This document shows positions 8,592 through 14,854 of a stretch of 14,854 nt of DNA, piece after piece. A program made the translations under genes and the position numbers. The notes beneath the pieces were generated by a model. That model was given only the letters and a program-made list of their open reading frames with translations, was not told where the DNA came from and ran no database searches. This stretch comes from CAJBLF01 sp964494005 (GTDB lineage: Bacteria > Patescibacteriota > Gracilibacteria > Absconditabacterales > Absconditicoccaceae): positions 1 through 14,854 of the forward strand of contig CAZBQE010000021.1 of NCBI GenBank assembly GCA_964494005.1. The letters run 5' to 3'. Numbering within the stretch: the stretch's first letter is position 1; the number at the start of each line of letters is the position of its first letter.

Positions 8592-8840
8592 ATGAAAAAA
8601 ACAATTAGCCGTCATGCAAAAAAAGTGATTAATATGTTCAAATTTTGGAGAAATGGCAAAAGTAATCTCAATATGTTTTTGACTTTTATGTCATTGATAA
8701 TGATTTGGAGAGGAATATGGCATCTCCTAGATTACTACCTTTTGCCCAATCACTATGTACTGAATGCAGTTATTCCTTTGGTGCTATGATTGGCATTCCT
8801 ATTCTTCGACGACGCAAGTCTCAAAGAATTGATCAAATAA
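8592..8840 (+). CDS. Small membrane protein, two predicted helices (82 aa)
   Basis: Not assigned to a named family. A basic N-terminus (MKKTISRHAKK) precedes two hydrophobic stretches: ~35-58 (MFLTFMSLIMIWRGIWHLLDYY) written in parts MFLTFMSLIMIW and RGIWHLLDYYLLP, and ~63-75 (VLNAVIPLVLGLAFLFF). The Gly inside the second helix is a UGA at 8787. It ends SLKELIK. The pattern of an RGIW-LLD-YLLP turn between two helices is one I associate with small uncharacterised membrane proteins in CPR genomes, but I cannot name a function. It lies 32 bases upstream of the RuBisCO start. Confidence 0.72.
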
Positions 8841-8857
8841 CGTTTTTTTTATCTTCT

Positions 8858-8863
8858 TATACA
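8858..8863 (+). promoter_or_regulatory. TATACA -10-like box, 9 nt before the RuBisCO ATG
   Basis: TATACA after a T-rich run (8843-8850), then TAAACAAAA and ATG8873. This is the longest spacing among the boxes here; transcription would start only a few bases before ATG. Confidence 0.4.
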
Positions 8864-8872
8864 TAAACAAAA

Positions 8873-10333
8873 ATGGACATTAGAGAACTCTTACCAACAC
8901 TTAATTCACATCAGTTAGCGTATGTTAACTTAGATTTACCAAATCCACAAAATGGTGAATACATGCTTTGTGTATTTCACTTAATTCCCTGAAGAAAACT
9001 TAACATTCTTCAAGCAGCGTGCGAAGTTTCTGCAGAATCTTCTACGGGAACAAACTTTCTTGTAACCACAGAAACGCCGTTTGCTCGTGAGATGAACTCA
9101 TTGGTGTACAAAGTAGATATGGAAAAAAACTTAGTATGGATTGCATATCCACGAAGACTCTTTGATCGTGGAGGGAATGTGCAAAATATTTTCACTTATA
9201 TTGCCGGGAACGTTTTCTGAATGAAAGAGGTGCAAGCATTAAAACTTTTGGACGTGCGATTTCCCCCAGCGATGCTCGAACAATACGACGGACCAAGTTA
9301 TACTTTGGACGATATGAGAAAATATTTGAATATTTATGATAGACCAATTCTCGGAACTATCGTAAAACCAAAAATGGGACTGACTTCAGCGGAATATGCA
9401 GAAGTAGCCTATGATTTCCGAGTGGGAGGGGGTGATTTCGTTAAAAACGACGAGCCACAGGCAGATCAAGATTTCTGTCCCTACAAAAAGATGGTTGCTC
9501 ATGTAGCAGAAGCTATGACCAAAGCAGTTAAAGAAACGGGACACAAAAAAGTACATTCTTTCAATGTATCGGCAGCAGATTATGATACGATGATCGAGAG
9601 ATGTGAGATGATTAGGAATTCGTGAATGGAGCCAGGATCGTATGCGTTTCTTATTGATGGAACAACTGCAGGATGGATGGCAGTACAGACACTCAGAAGA
9701 AAATATCCCGATGTTTTTATCCATTTTCACAGAGCGGGACACGGAGCGTTTACAAGACCAGAGAATCCGATTGGATATTCTGTTTTGGTAATGTCTAAGT
9801 TTGCGAGACTTGCAGGAACATCAGGTATTCATACGGGAACTGCAGGTGTAGGAAAGATGGCAGGAACGCCGACCGAAGATATCACTGCAGCAGATAATAT
9901 CTACAAATATCACGCACAAGGACATATTTTTGAACAATCTCGAGGACTGATTCCAGAACAAGATGAAGATCTTACAAAAAAAATTCAATCTGATACTCAT
10001 CATGGATTGACTACAGAAGACGATTCACGAAGAACCATGAAAAAATGTTGTCCGATTATCTCAGGTGGACTCAATCCTACGTTACTCAAACCATTTATTG
10101 ATCTGATGGGAAATACCAATTTCATCACGACGATGGGAGCGGGATGTCATGCACACCCGGGGGGAACTCAGAAATGAGCGACAGCTTTGGTACAAGCGTG
10201 CGAGGCATACAAACAAGGAGTAGATATCCATGAATATGCCAAAGATCACGAGGAATTGGCTCAGGCAATTGAATTTTTTGAAAAGAAAAAAAATCCAGAA
10301 GTAGAAGAAGCCGAGAAAGCTGAAACAAACTAA
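8873..10333 (+). CDS. rbcL: RuBisCO large subunit, form II/III (AMP pathway)
   Basis: Carboxylates ribulose-1,5-bisphosphate to two 3-phosphoglycerates. 486 residues. N-terminal domain to ~150, then the TIM barrel with the catalytic set: Lys165 and Lys167 in GTIVKPKMGL, carbamylated Lys191 with Asp193 and Glu194 in GGDFVKNDEP, His286 in HFHRAGHG, His320 in SGIHTGT, Lys328 on mobile loop 6 (GVGKM), and ISGGLNP near 396. UGA encodes Gly40, Gly116, Gly251 and Gly435; 116 and 435 match glycines of Rhodospirillum RuBisCO. Compared with true form II, about 29 extra residues (~357-388, EQDEDLTKK...EDDSRRTMKK) sit before CCPIISGG, as in the form II/III enzyme of Methanococcoides burtonii. Small-subunit and phosphoribulokinase genes are absent, as expected for nucleotide salvage. 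All catalytic residues are present. Confidence 0.96.
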
Positions 10334-10359
10334 ATTATATATAGTATTTTTTATCTTAT

Positions 10360-10365
10360 TATACA
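10360..10365 (+). promoter_or_regulatory. TATACA -10-like box, 5 nt before the AMP phosphorylase ATG
   Basis: TATACA, GGAAT, ATG10371, inside the 37-base gap after RuBisCO. The AGGA overlapping the spacer is the nearest thing to a Shine-Dalgarno in the window, but it sits too close (2 bases) to be convincing. Confidence 0.4.
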
Positions 10366-10370
10366 GGAAT

Positions 10371-11879
10371 ATGAAACATACATTTCAAGCAAAGACAAAA
10401 TTCGTAGATCTTACGGAAGGAGAAAATTTGACGGTTTGGATCAATGAAGCGCAAGCTGCTGAATATGGCATCAACGCTATGGACAAGATCAGTATGACCT
10501 ACAAAGAACAAGAATATATATTGGATGCTAATCTTACCCATAGATATGTGGAATATGGCGAAATAGGGATACCGAGAGATGTGAGTGAAAAATATACGGA
10601 AATCTCCAAAGGAGCATCTGTGCAGATCAGATTTACACAAACGAGTTCTGCAGCATTGGATGCACTCAAAAAGGGATTGAAGTGAGGAAAATTTACAGAA
10701 AAAGATATTAAGTTGATTATGGAGGATATCTCAAGTAATCGTTTTGCAGATACGCTTATAACGTATTTCTCCGCATTAGGATTTTTTCATGAATCAAGTA
10801 AACAGGAGATGTGTTGGATGACCAAAGCGATGGCAGAAGCAGGAGAAACTTTGCATTTTGATGGTATTGTCGCAGATAAACATTGTATGTGATGAGTGCC
10901 AGGAAATGAAACAACGATGATTATTATCCCTTTACTTGCATCTTTGGGAATAAAAATGCCAAAGAGCTTTTCCAAAGCTATCACGACGCCTGCTGCTACA
11001 GGAGAATGTGTAAGCGTACTTATGGATATTTCATTTTCCAAGAAACAGATAGAGCAATTAGTAAAAAAAGAGAATTGTTGTTTGGTTCGATGAGGAGGAT
11101 TACACCTCGCTCCTGCAGATGAAAAACTTATCAAAGTAGCATATCCTTTGTCTATGCAATCATATCCAAGGACGATTGTCAGTATTATGGCAAAAAAGTA
11201 TGCGATGGGAATTAATCATCTTTTGTTAGATTTACCTGTAGGTCCTACAGCGAAAATACCTGATATGAAAACAGCTAAATGGCTCAAAGACAGATATGAA
11301 TATGTCGGTAAAAAACTTGGTATGAAGGTTCATGTAGAGATTACTGATGCGTTGCAGCCGATTGGCGCCGGTATCTGAGCAGTACTACAAGTCAGAGAAG
11401 TTCTTCGTGTCTTACAACAACATCCAGACAGACCAAGAGATCTTGAGGAAAAAGCATTACATCTTTGTGTCAAACTTATCGAATTGGTCGGTATGGCCAA
11501 AGGTAAGGAAGCGGAAAAATTAGCATATGGACAACTTGTTTCTGGTGAAGCATGGAAAAAGATGCAACGTATTATCAAAGCACAACATGGAAAAAATCCA
11601 AACATCAATTCTGAAGAGCTTACACTTGGAACTTATGAAAATATAATTTCAGCTAAAAAAAACGGAAAAGTTATTCATATCGATATGAAATCACTAAATC
11701 TCTTGGCAAGAACGTTGGGTGCACCATTTGATTTGGAAGCAGGTGTATACCTACATCATAAGCTTGGAGATATAGTAAAAAAATGAGAACCATTGTTTAC
11801 GATATACGCTCAAGATGAAAATAAAATAGCGTTTGCTAAAGAATTTTTGAAAGAAAAATCAGTCTATATAATAAAATAA
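10371..11879 (+). CDS. deoA: AMP phosphorylase (thymidine phosphorylase family)
   Basis: Cleaves AMP (and other NMPs) with phosphate to free base plus ribose-1,5-bisphosphate, the entry step of the AMP pathway. 502 residues, like archaeal AMP phosphorylases (~503). An N-terminal beta domain of ~85 residues, found in AMP phosphorylases but absent from ordinary thymidine phosphorylase, is followed by the alpha and alpha/beta parts. Seen: ADKHCMGGVPGNETTMIII with two adjacent UGAs for the GG (10890-10895), KAITTPAATGECV, RGGGLHLAPADEKLI, SIMAKKYAMGINHLLLDLP, PIGAGIGAVLQVREVL and a C-terminal HHKLGDIVKKGEPLFTIYA. UGA codes residues 105, 174, 175, 241, 336 and 472. The gene follows RuBisCO by 37 bases and precedes pyruvate kinase by 30. 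Plain pyrimidine phosphorylase is the alternative, but the N-terminal domain and neighbours exclude it. Confidence 0.94.
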
Positions 11880-11902
11880 TATAATATATTTATTCCGTTA
11901 TA

Positions 11903-11908
11903 TATACT
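11903..11908 (+). promoter_or_regulatory. TATACT -10-like box, 1 nt before the pyruvate kinase ATG
   Basis: TATATACT occupies 11901-11908 and ATG begins at 11910, so either TATATA (spacing 3) or TATACT (spacing 1) could serve. The whole gap to the previous stop is 30 bases. Confidence 0.35.
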
Positions 11909-11909
11909 T

Positions 11910-12914
11910 ATGACCAGCATTGTGATGACTATATGACCAGCAACATGTAATGAAAATCAGCTTACCAAAGCCTACAAATTAGGCGTAAGGGTATTGAGGT
12001 TCAATTTTCCGCATTATACGAAGGAAAAGGTTATTGAATCGCTCAAAGTCATCCGTGCAGTAGAAAAAAAAGTCAAAGGCACATTTCAATTACTCATGGA
12101 TACGGAATGACCGCAGGTCAGGACCTGAGTATTGACTACACCGATAATATACGAGATAGGAGATAAATTTAGAATTGTCGCCAAAGAACAGAAAAGAGGT
12201 GATTATGATCTTTTGTGTGATTACCCACCACTTATCAAAGAAGCCAAAGTCGGTTCGATCATCAAGATAGATGGAGGATTGTTTGATATCAAGGTCGTGG
12301 AAAAATGATCAGAAAGTTTGGTTGTGCAAGCATTGATGTCGTATACGGTAGGATCAAGAAGACCGCTCAATATGCCAGGGATGCATTACAAATTTCCCAC
12401 ATTAGGACCAAAAGATTTCGACGATATCGCTTTCGCAGTCAAACAAAAATTCAATTATATAGCGATGAGTTTTACAAGAACCGCAAAAGATGTCCAAATA
12501 TTGAGAACATTTCTTCAAAAACATAAAGGAACACAGACCAAAATCGTCGCGAAAATCGAGAATCAAGAAGGGATTGATAATCTTCAGGATATTATTGATA
12601 TCAGTGATATGGTGATGGTAGCGAGAGGGGATCTTGGATCAGAATTACCTGTTGAGACTATTCCCGTTCATCAGATGGACATTATCAAATCCTGTAAAAT
12701 AAAACACACACCTGTAATCGTAGCGACACAAATGTTGGAATCAATGATCAATAATCCTGTGCCGACAAGAGCAGAAGTAAGTGATGTTTTTTACGCGGTT
12801 CGTGAAGGTGCTGATTATATTATGTTATCGTGAGAAACTGCAATCGGCAAGTATCCTATCGAATGTATCAACGTAATGAATAAAGTTATCGCAGAAGCGA
12901 AGAAATATAAATAA
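11910..12914 (+). CDS. pyk: Pyruvate kinase, short form lacking the C-terminal domain
   Basis: Transfers phosphate from phosphoenolpyruvate to ADP, giving ATP and pyruvate. 334 residues against ~470 or more usually. A domain start (SIVMTIGPATCNENQL, RFNFPH), small B domain (~70-155), then the rest of the barrel: KIENQEG with Lys215 and Glu217, MVARGDLG with Asp241, ATQMLESM, PTRAEVSDV and SGETAIG. All catalytic and metal residues are visible. The protein ends at EAKKYK just after the barrel, so the regulatory C domain is absent rather than truncated: the stop is clean and no remnant follows. Odd points: P34 replaces the usual Ser of RxNFSH (a potassium ligand), and Gln70 stands where GPEIRTG has Glu. 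UGA codes Gly 9, 67, 73, 133 and 308; 308 is the G of SGETA. It sits 30 bases after AMP phosphorylase. Confidence 0.95.
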
Positions 12915-12969
12915 AATTGAAAATTGAAAATTGAAAAATTGAGAATTGAAAATTGAAAATTGAATAATG
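12913..12969. repeat. 7-bp tandem array, AAAATTG type, overlapping the pyk stop
   Basis: Units: AAAATTG x3, AAAAATTG (8 bases), AGAATTG, AAAATTG x2, AATAATG. The array begins within the TAA stop codon. The unit GAGAATT is the reverse complement of AATTCTC, the unit of the 4504-4552 array, so the two related arrays bracket the isomerase-to-pyruvate-kinase block in opposite orientation. 12970-13029 holds no gene; GACTAT/ATAGTC (12987-12992/13004-13009) can form a weak hairpin. Confidence 0.8.
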
Positions 12970-13029
12970 AGTGAATGCTTCTTATGGACTATGGTAAATT
13001 ACAATAGTCAATAAAAAGATAGAACTAAC

Positions 13030-13064
13030 ATTATTCATTATTAATTATTCATTGTTCATTAATT
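13030..13064. repeat. 7-bp tandem array, ATTATTC type
   Basis: Five heptamers: ATTATTC, ATTATTA, ATTATTC, ATTGTTC, ATTAATT. The last one overlaps the stop codon of the minus-strand gene, just as other arrays here abut stop codons. Confidence 0.65.
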
Positions 13065-13244
13065 ACGGTATCGTTTTTTGATTTTGTCCCATTGTACCAA
13101 GATATGCACATAAGCTTCTAGGCTTATGTTTTTTAGTCTATCGAAAAATTTTCTTCGTCCTTCTCCGAGGTAAGATCCTCAGATAATCCAGTCGAGCAGC
13201 CAATTGTTAAAATCTTTTTCTCGTTGTTTGATAGTGTTGAACAT
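13059..13244 (-). CDS. Small unrecognised basic protein, 61 aa, visible only under code 25
   Basis: Reading the minus strand from ATG at 13244 to TAA at 13059 with UGA as Gly (Gly22) gives a 61-residue protein. It starts MFNTIKQREKDFNNWLLDW, has a Gly-rich turn (IIGGSYLGEGRRKFF), and ends AYVHILVQWDKIKKRYRN. It is basic and aromatic-rich (three Trp, three Tyr), with no signal or membrane segment, and could be nucleic-acid binding, but I do not recognise it. Support: a protein-like composition and a TATACA box four bases before its ATG on the same strand, as at other genes here. Against: it is short, and a hairpin plus T-run that reads like a plus-strand terminator lies inside it. It is divergent from the 13385 gene and convergent with pyk. 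Confidence 0.55.
13108..13134 (+). terminator. Possible terminator of the AMP/pyruvate kinase unit, inside the minus-strand ORF
   Basis: ACATAAGC (13108-13115) pairs with GCTTATGT (13122-13129) around a TTCTAG loop, followed by TTTTT. On the plus strand this has intrinsic-terminator form, ~195 bases after the pyk stop. On the minus strand it encodes ISLEAYV of the small ORF. It could be both. Confidence 0.45.
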
Positions 13245-13248
13245 ACGA

Positions 13249-13254
13249 TGTATA
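13249..13254 (-). promoter_or_regulatory. TATACA -10-like box (minus strand), 4 nt before the 13244 ATG
   Basis: On the minus strand TATACA, TCGT, ATG. The region 13255-13375 between the divergent genes is AT-rich and should hold both promoters; I see no further defined element in it. Confidence 0.4.
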
Positions 13255-13375
13255 TAAAAAAAAGCTTGTAATTATCAAACGAAAAAACATAAAATAAAAT
13301 TTGTAATTTGTTCTTCGGACATATTTTATCGTAATTGGTAATTAATGATACGAAATAAATTACTGTTTATTATGT

Positions 13376-13381
13376 TATATA
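13376..13381 (+). promoter_or_regulatory. TATATA -10-like box, 3 nt before ATG13385
   Basis: TATATA, TTT, ATG of the secreted 3D-domain protein. No Shine-Dalgarno is present. Confidence 0.4.
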
Positions 13382-13384
13382 TTT

Positions 13385-14578
13385 ATGAAAAAAATATGTA
13401 GTTTAGTATTTGCAATAGTATTGCTATCAGGCTTTGCACAAGCTTTTGATATCGCATGATGTGAAGAAAGAACATTTACCGTGACGGCTTATTATTCACC
13501 AGAACCAGGTCAGATTTTTTATTATAAACCAAGTTTTCAAGAAGAAGTTATCTTAAATGGAGAGTGATATACCGGAGCATCAGGAAAAACAGTATTCAAT
13601 GGTATGCTTGCCGGACCAGCCACCTATCCATTTGGATCAGTTATTTATTTTCCTTGATTGTGAGTAGGAGAAATCGCTGATAGAGGAGGCGCTATAGTGC
13701 TTTCATGAGAAAGAGGGCAACACGCAGATCGTATAGATATCCGGATGGGTAGGTGAGAAGAGGGATTAATCAGAGCATTAACCTTTGGAAAAAAAACCTT
13801 GAAAGGACGATATTGTCAACCCTCAGTTGTAAAAAGTAAAAAAAACATATGATTGGATCTGGATGCTGTAGCGTCAGTTCCGAGATATTTTTTTGATATG
13901 GCGATATGGATCCAGGAATTGAAACCAGGAAGAAAAGATATCCGAGTCCGGACCTTGCAAAAATATTTAGTGAAGTTATGATATCTCAACTTTAAACATC
14001 GACATGGAGATTACAATTCATATACAAAAAAAGCTTTGTGCGCCTATCAGGTAAAAAAATGAATCGTCGGGTCGAAACATCCAGATTGCGGAACCTTTGG
14101 ACCAAGGACAAGATATACGATGAAATTGGATGTTCAGAATAAATGACTTTTGCCAAATAGTTTGTATGAAAAAGGCAATCTCTCCACTTTGCTTGAATTA
14201 GCTCAACGATATAACGGCAAACCAGCTGAGGGCCTCCCAAATGCCTCCTTGATAAAGGAGGGGGACCACGTGAGTGGTGGAGAATTGGGATGAAACGAAG
14301 GAGGGTTTGTTGCAACTAAACCGACTAATATTTTTCTCTTCTACAGAGCGTATACCAAGTGACAACAATCTTCAGAGATCAAGATTTTGCAGAATTTCCT
14401 TACCGAACAGGGACTCTATTCGTGACCTGTTGATGGTGTATATTCAACTCCAACCATCAACGCACTCTATGAATTTCAAAAAAAATATGGACTGATTTCT
14501 GATAGCGATCTGCTCGCATTGAGAGGTTACCTCGGTCCCAAAACGAGAGCGAAGATCAACGAATTGAGAGGGAAATAA
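13385..14578 (+). CDS. Secreted 3D-domain (RlpA-like barrel) protein with two peptidoglycan-binding-like segments
   Basis: Probably a cell-wall-active exported protein of 397 aa. Signal peptide 1-20 (KK, hydrophobic core, SGFAQA cleavage). Residues ~30-142 resemble the 3D domain, the double-psi barrel of lytic transglycosylase-like proteins: TVTAYYSPEPGQ, ASGKTVFNG, YPFGSVIYF, then the three-aspartate signature as ADRGGAI (D99) and ADRIDIRMG (D115, D118). Two PG_binding_1-like repeats follow: ~185-245 (IRVRTLQKYLVKLGYL, LGYLNFKHRHGDY, FGPRTR) and ~330-395 (IKILQNFLTEQGLYSGPVDG, INALYEFQKKYGL, LGPKTRAKI). A GC-rich palindromic element encodes ~282-308 between them. Thirteen UGAs encode about a quarter of its glycines, the heaviest UGA load among the functionally recognisable genes here. 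It ends before a strong terminator, likely as a single-gene unit. Enzymatic activity is inferred only. Confidence 0.85.
14230..14309. repeat. REP-like palindromic element inserted in frame in a coding gene
   Basis: A GC-rich island in AT-rich DNA with nested symmetry: outer arms TCCCAA (14235-14240) and TTGGGA (14285-14290), a hairpin CCTCCTT-GATA-AAGGAGG (14244-14261) and a hairpin CCAC-GTGA-GTGG (14266-14277). An AAGGAGGG follows (14299-14306). It is read through in frame as roughly GLPNASLIKEGDHVSGGELG. The double-hairpin shape is that of mobile REP/palindromic elements. There is only one copy in this window, so repetitiveness in the genome is inferred. Confidence 0.65.
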
Positions 14579-14617
14579 TAATTATATCACAAAAACATAA
14601 ATTGTCATTTTTTTTAT

Positions 14618-14637
14618 GCCCCAAAGGGGCGTTTTTT
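14618..14637 (+). terminator. Strong rho-independent terminator after the 3D-domain gene
   Basis: GCCCC (14618-14622), AAA loop, GGGGC (14626-14630), then GTTTTTT and more Ts to 14645. The stem can extend by a G-U and an A-U pair. Confidence 0.9.
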
Positions 14638-14659
14638 CGTTTTTTGAAGCAAGTTGGAG

Positions 14660-14665
14660 TATAAT
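14660..14665 (+). promoter_or_regulatory. TATAAT -10-like box upstream of the last gene
   Basis: Perfect TATAAT 34 bases before ATG14700, just after the terminator. It would give an ordinary ~28-base leader and competes with the start-proximal TATACA at 14691. Confidence 0.4.
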
Positions 14666-14690
14666 TAGGATATATATATTTATTTATTTA

Positions 14691-14696
14691 TATACA
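14691..14696 (+). promoter_or_regulatory. TATACA -10-like box, 3 nt before ATG14700
   Basis: TATACA, CCT, ATG, in an AT-only run (14671-14694). Same placement as at the other genes. Confidence 0.35.
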
Positions 14697-14699
14697 CCT

Positions 14700-14854
14700 A
14701 TGTTATCATTCGATCAATTTACTCAATTATCGTATCAAGAAAAAAAAGAAACCTTAGTAGGAATCTTTACACAATTGGATGGACAAAAAGTAGTCTCATT
14801 TGAGGATGTAATTTTTTTATTAAACGCATCCAACGCTATCAAAGAAAGTACTTT
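14700..14854 (+). CDS. 5' end of an unrecognised gene (cut by window edge)
   Basis: 51 codons from ATG14700 to the right edge without a stop and without UGA. It starts MLSFDQFTQLSYQEKKETLV and continues with GIFTQLDGQKVVSFEDVIFL. There is no signal peptide; it looks helical and cytoplasmic. Too little is present to name a family. A terminator before it and start-proximal TATA boxes show that it begins a new transcription unit. Confidence 0.7.
   Translation, partial: MLSFDQFTQLSYQEKKETLVGIFTQLDGQKVVSFEDVIFLLNASNAIKEST

Noticed and set aside
9386..9742. 118-aa minus-strand ORF
   Set aside because: Shadow of the RuBisCO gene, which has a complete catalytic set on the plus strand.
13992..14315. 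107-aa minus-strand ORF (and a 73-aa plus ORF at 14274)
   Set aside because: Both overlap the 3D-domain gene in other frames; the 13385 frame has signal peptide and recognisable domains throughout.
1..14854. Code 4 (UGA = Trp) or selenocysteine
   Set aside because: UGA aligns with conserved Gly, not Trp or Cys; UGG is used for Trp in the same genes; no SECIS-like element is associated with the dozens of sites.
1..14854. tRNA, rRNA or riboswitch
   Set aside because: Intergenic stretches were read on both strands; no T-loop (GGTTCRANNCC) or cloverleaf and no conserved riboswitch core was seen.

Overview
The window reads as one contig (with a 10-N gap) from an AT-rich, uncultivated CPR/Patescibacteria genome of the Absconditabacteria (SR1) or Gracilibacteria (BD1-5/GN02) type, using genetic code 25 (UGA = glycine). 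With UGA as a stop, nearly every gene shatters. With UGA as Gly, fourteen open genes appear, carrying roughly fifty-four in-frame UGAs. In the recognisable families these fall where glycine is conserved: pyruvate kinase SGETA, two consecutive UGAs in the AMP phosphorylase GGVPG loop, PNPase GVTA, the RlmH C-terminus, and RuBisCO. Every complete gene ends in TAA, except one ending in TAG. No tRNA, rRNA, CRISPR array or transposase was seen. I cannot decide between the two phyla from this window. Layout: 2-337, 3' part of rlmH; 338-666, intergenic with two CACCCGGGTG palindromes and three degenerate 7-bp repeat arrays; 667-2811, pnp with the N gap; 2812-2985, an intergenic region with direct and inverted repeats; 2986-3543, a membrane-anchored GyrI-like protein and then a clear terminator; 3659-4483, an unknown protein; 4484-4560, eleven heptamers; 4581-5525, ribose-1,5-bisphosphate isomerase; 5552-8840, three unknown genes (807, 142 and 82 aa); 8873-10333, form II/III RuBisCO; 10371-11879, AMP phosphorylase; 11910-12914, a short pyruvate kinase; then heptamer arrays; 13059-13244, a 61-aa minus-strand gene visible only under code 25; 13385-14578, a secreted 3D-domain protein with two peptidoglycan-binding-like segments and an in-frame REP-like palindromic element; a strong terminator; and the 5' end of a further gene at 14700. 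Functionally the centre is the archaeal-type AMP pathway. AMP phosphorylase makes ribose-1,5-bisphosphate from AMP and phosphate, the isomerase converts it to ribulose-1,5-bisphosphate, and RuBisCO adds CO2 to give two 3-phosphoglycerates. Pyruvate kinase, next door, is the ATP-yielding end of lower glycolysis. PNPase upstream could supply nucleotides from RNA, so the window suggests (by inference) an RNA-to-pyruvate salvage route. Signals are unusual: Shine-Dalgarno sequences are essentially absent, while TATACT/TATACA/TATAAT-like boxes sit 1-9 nt before most start codons, which fits leaderless transcripts. Intergenic DNA is dominated by 7-bp-period repeats.
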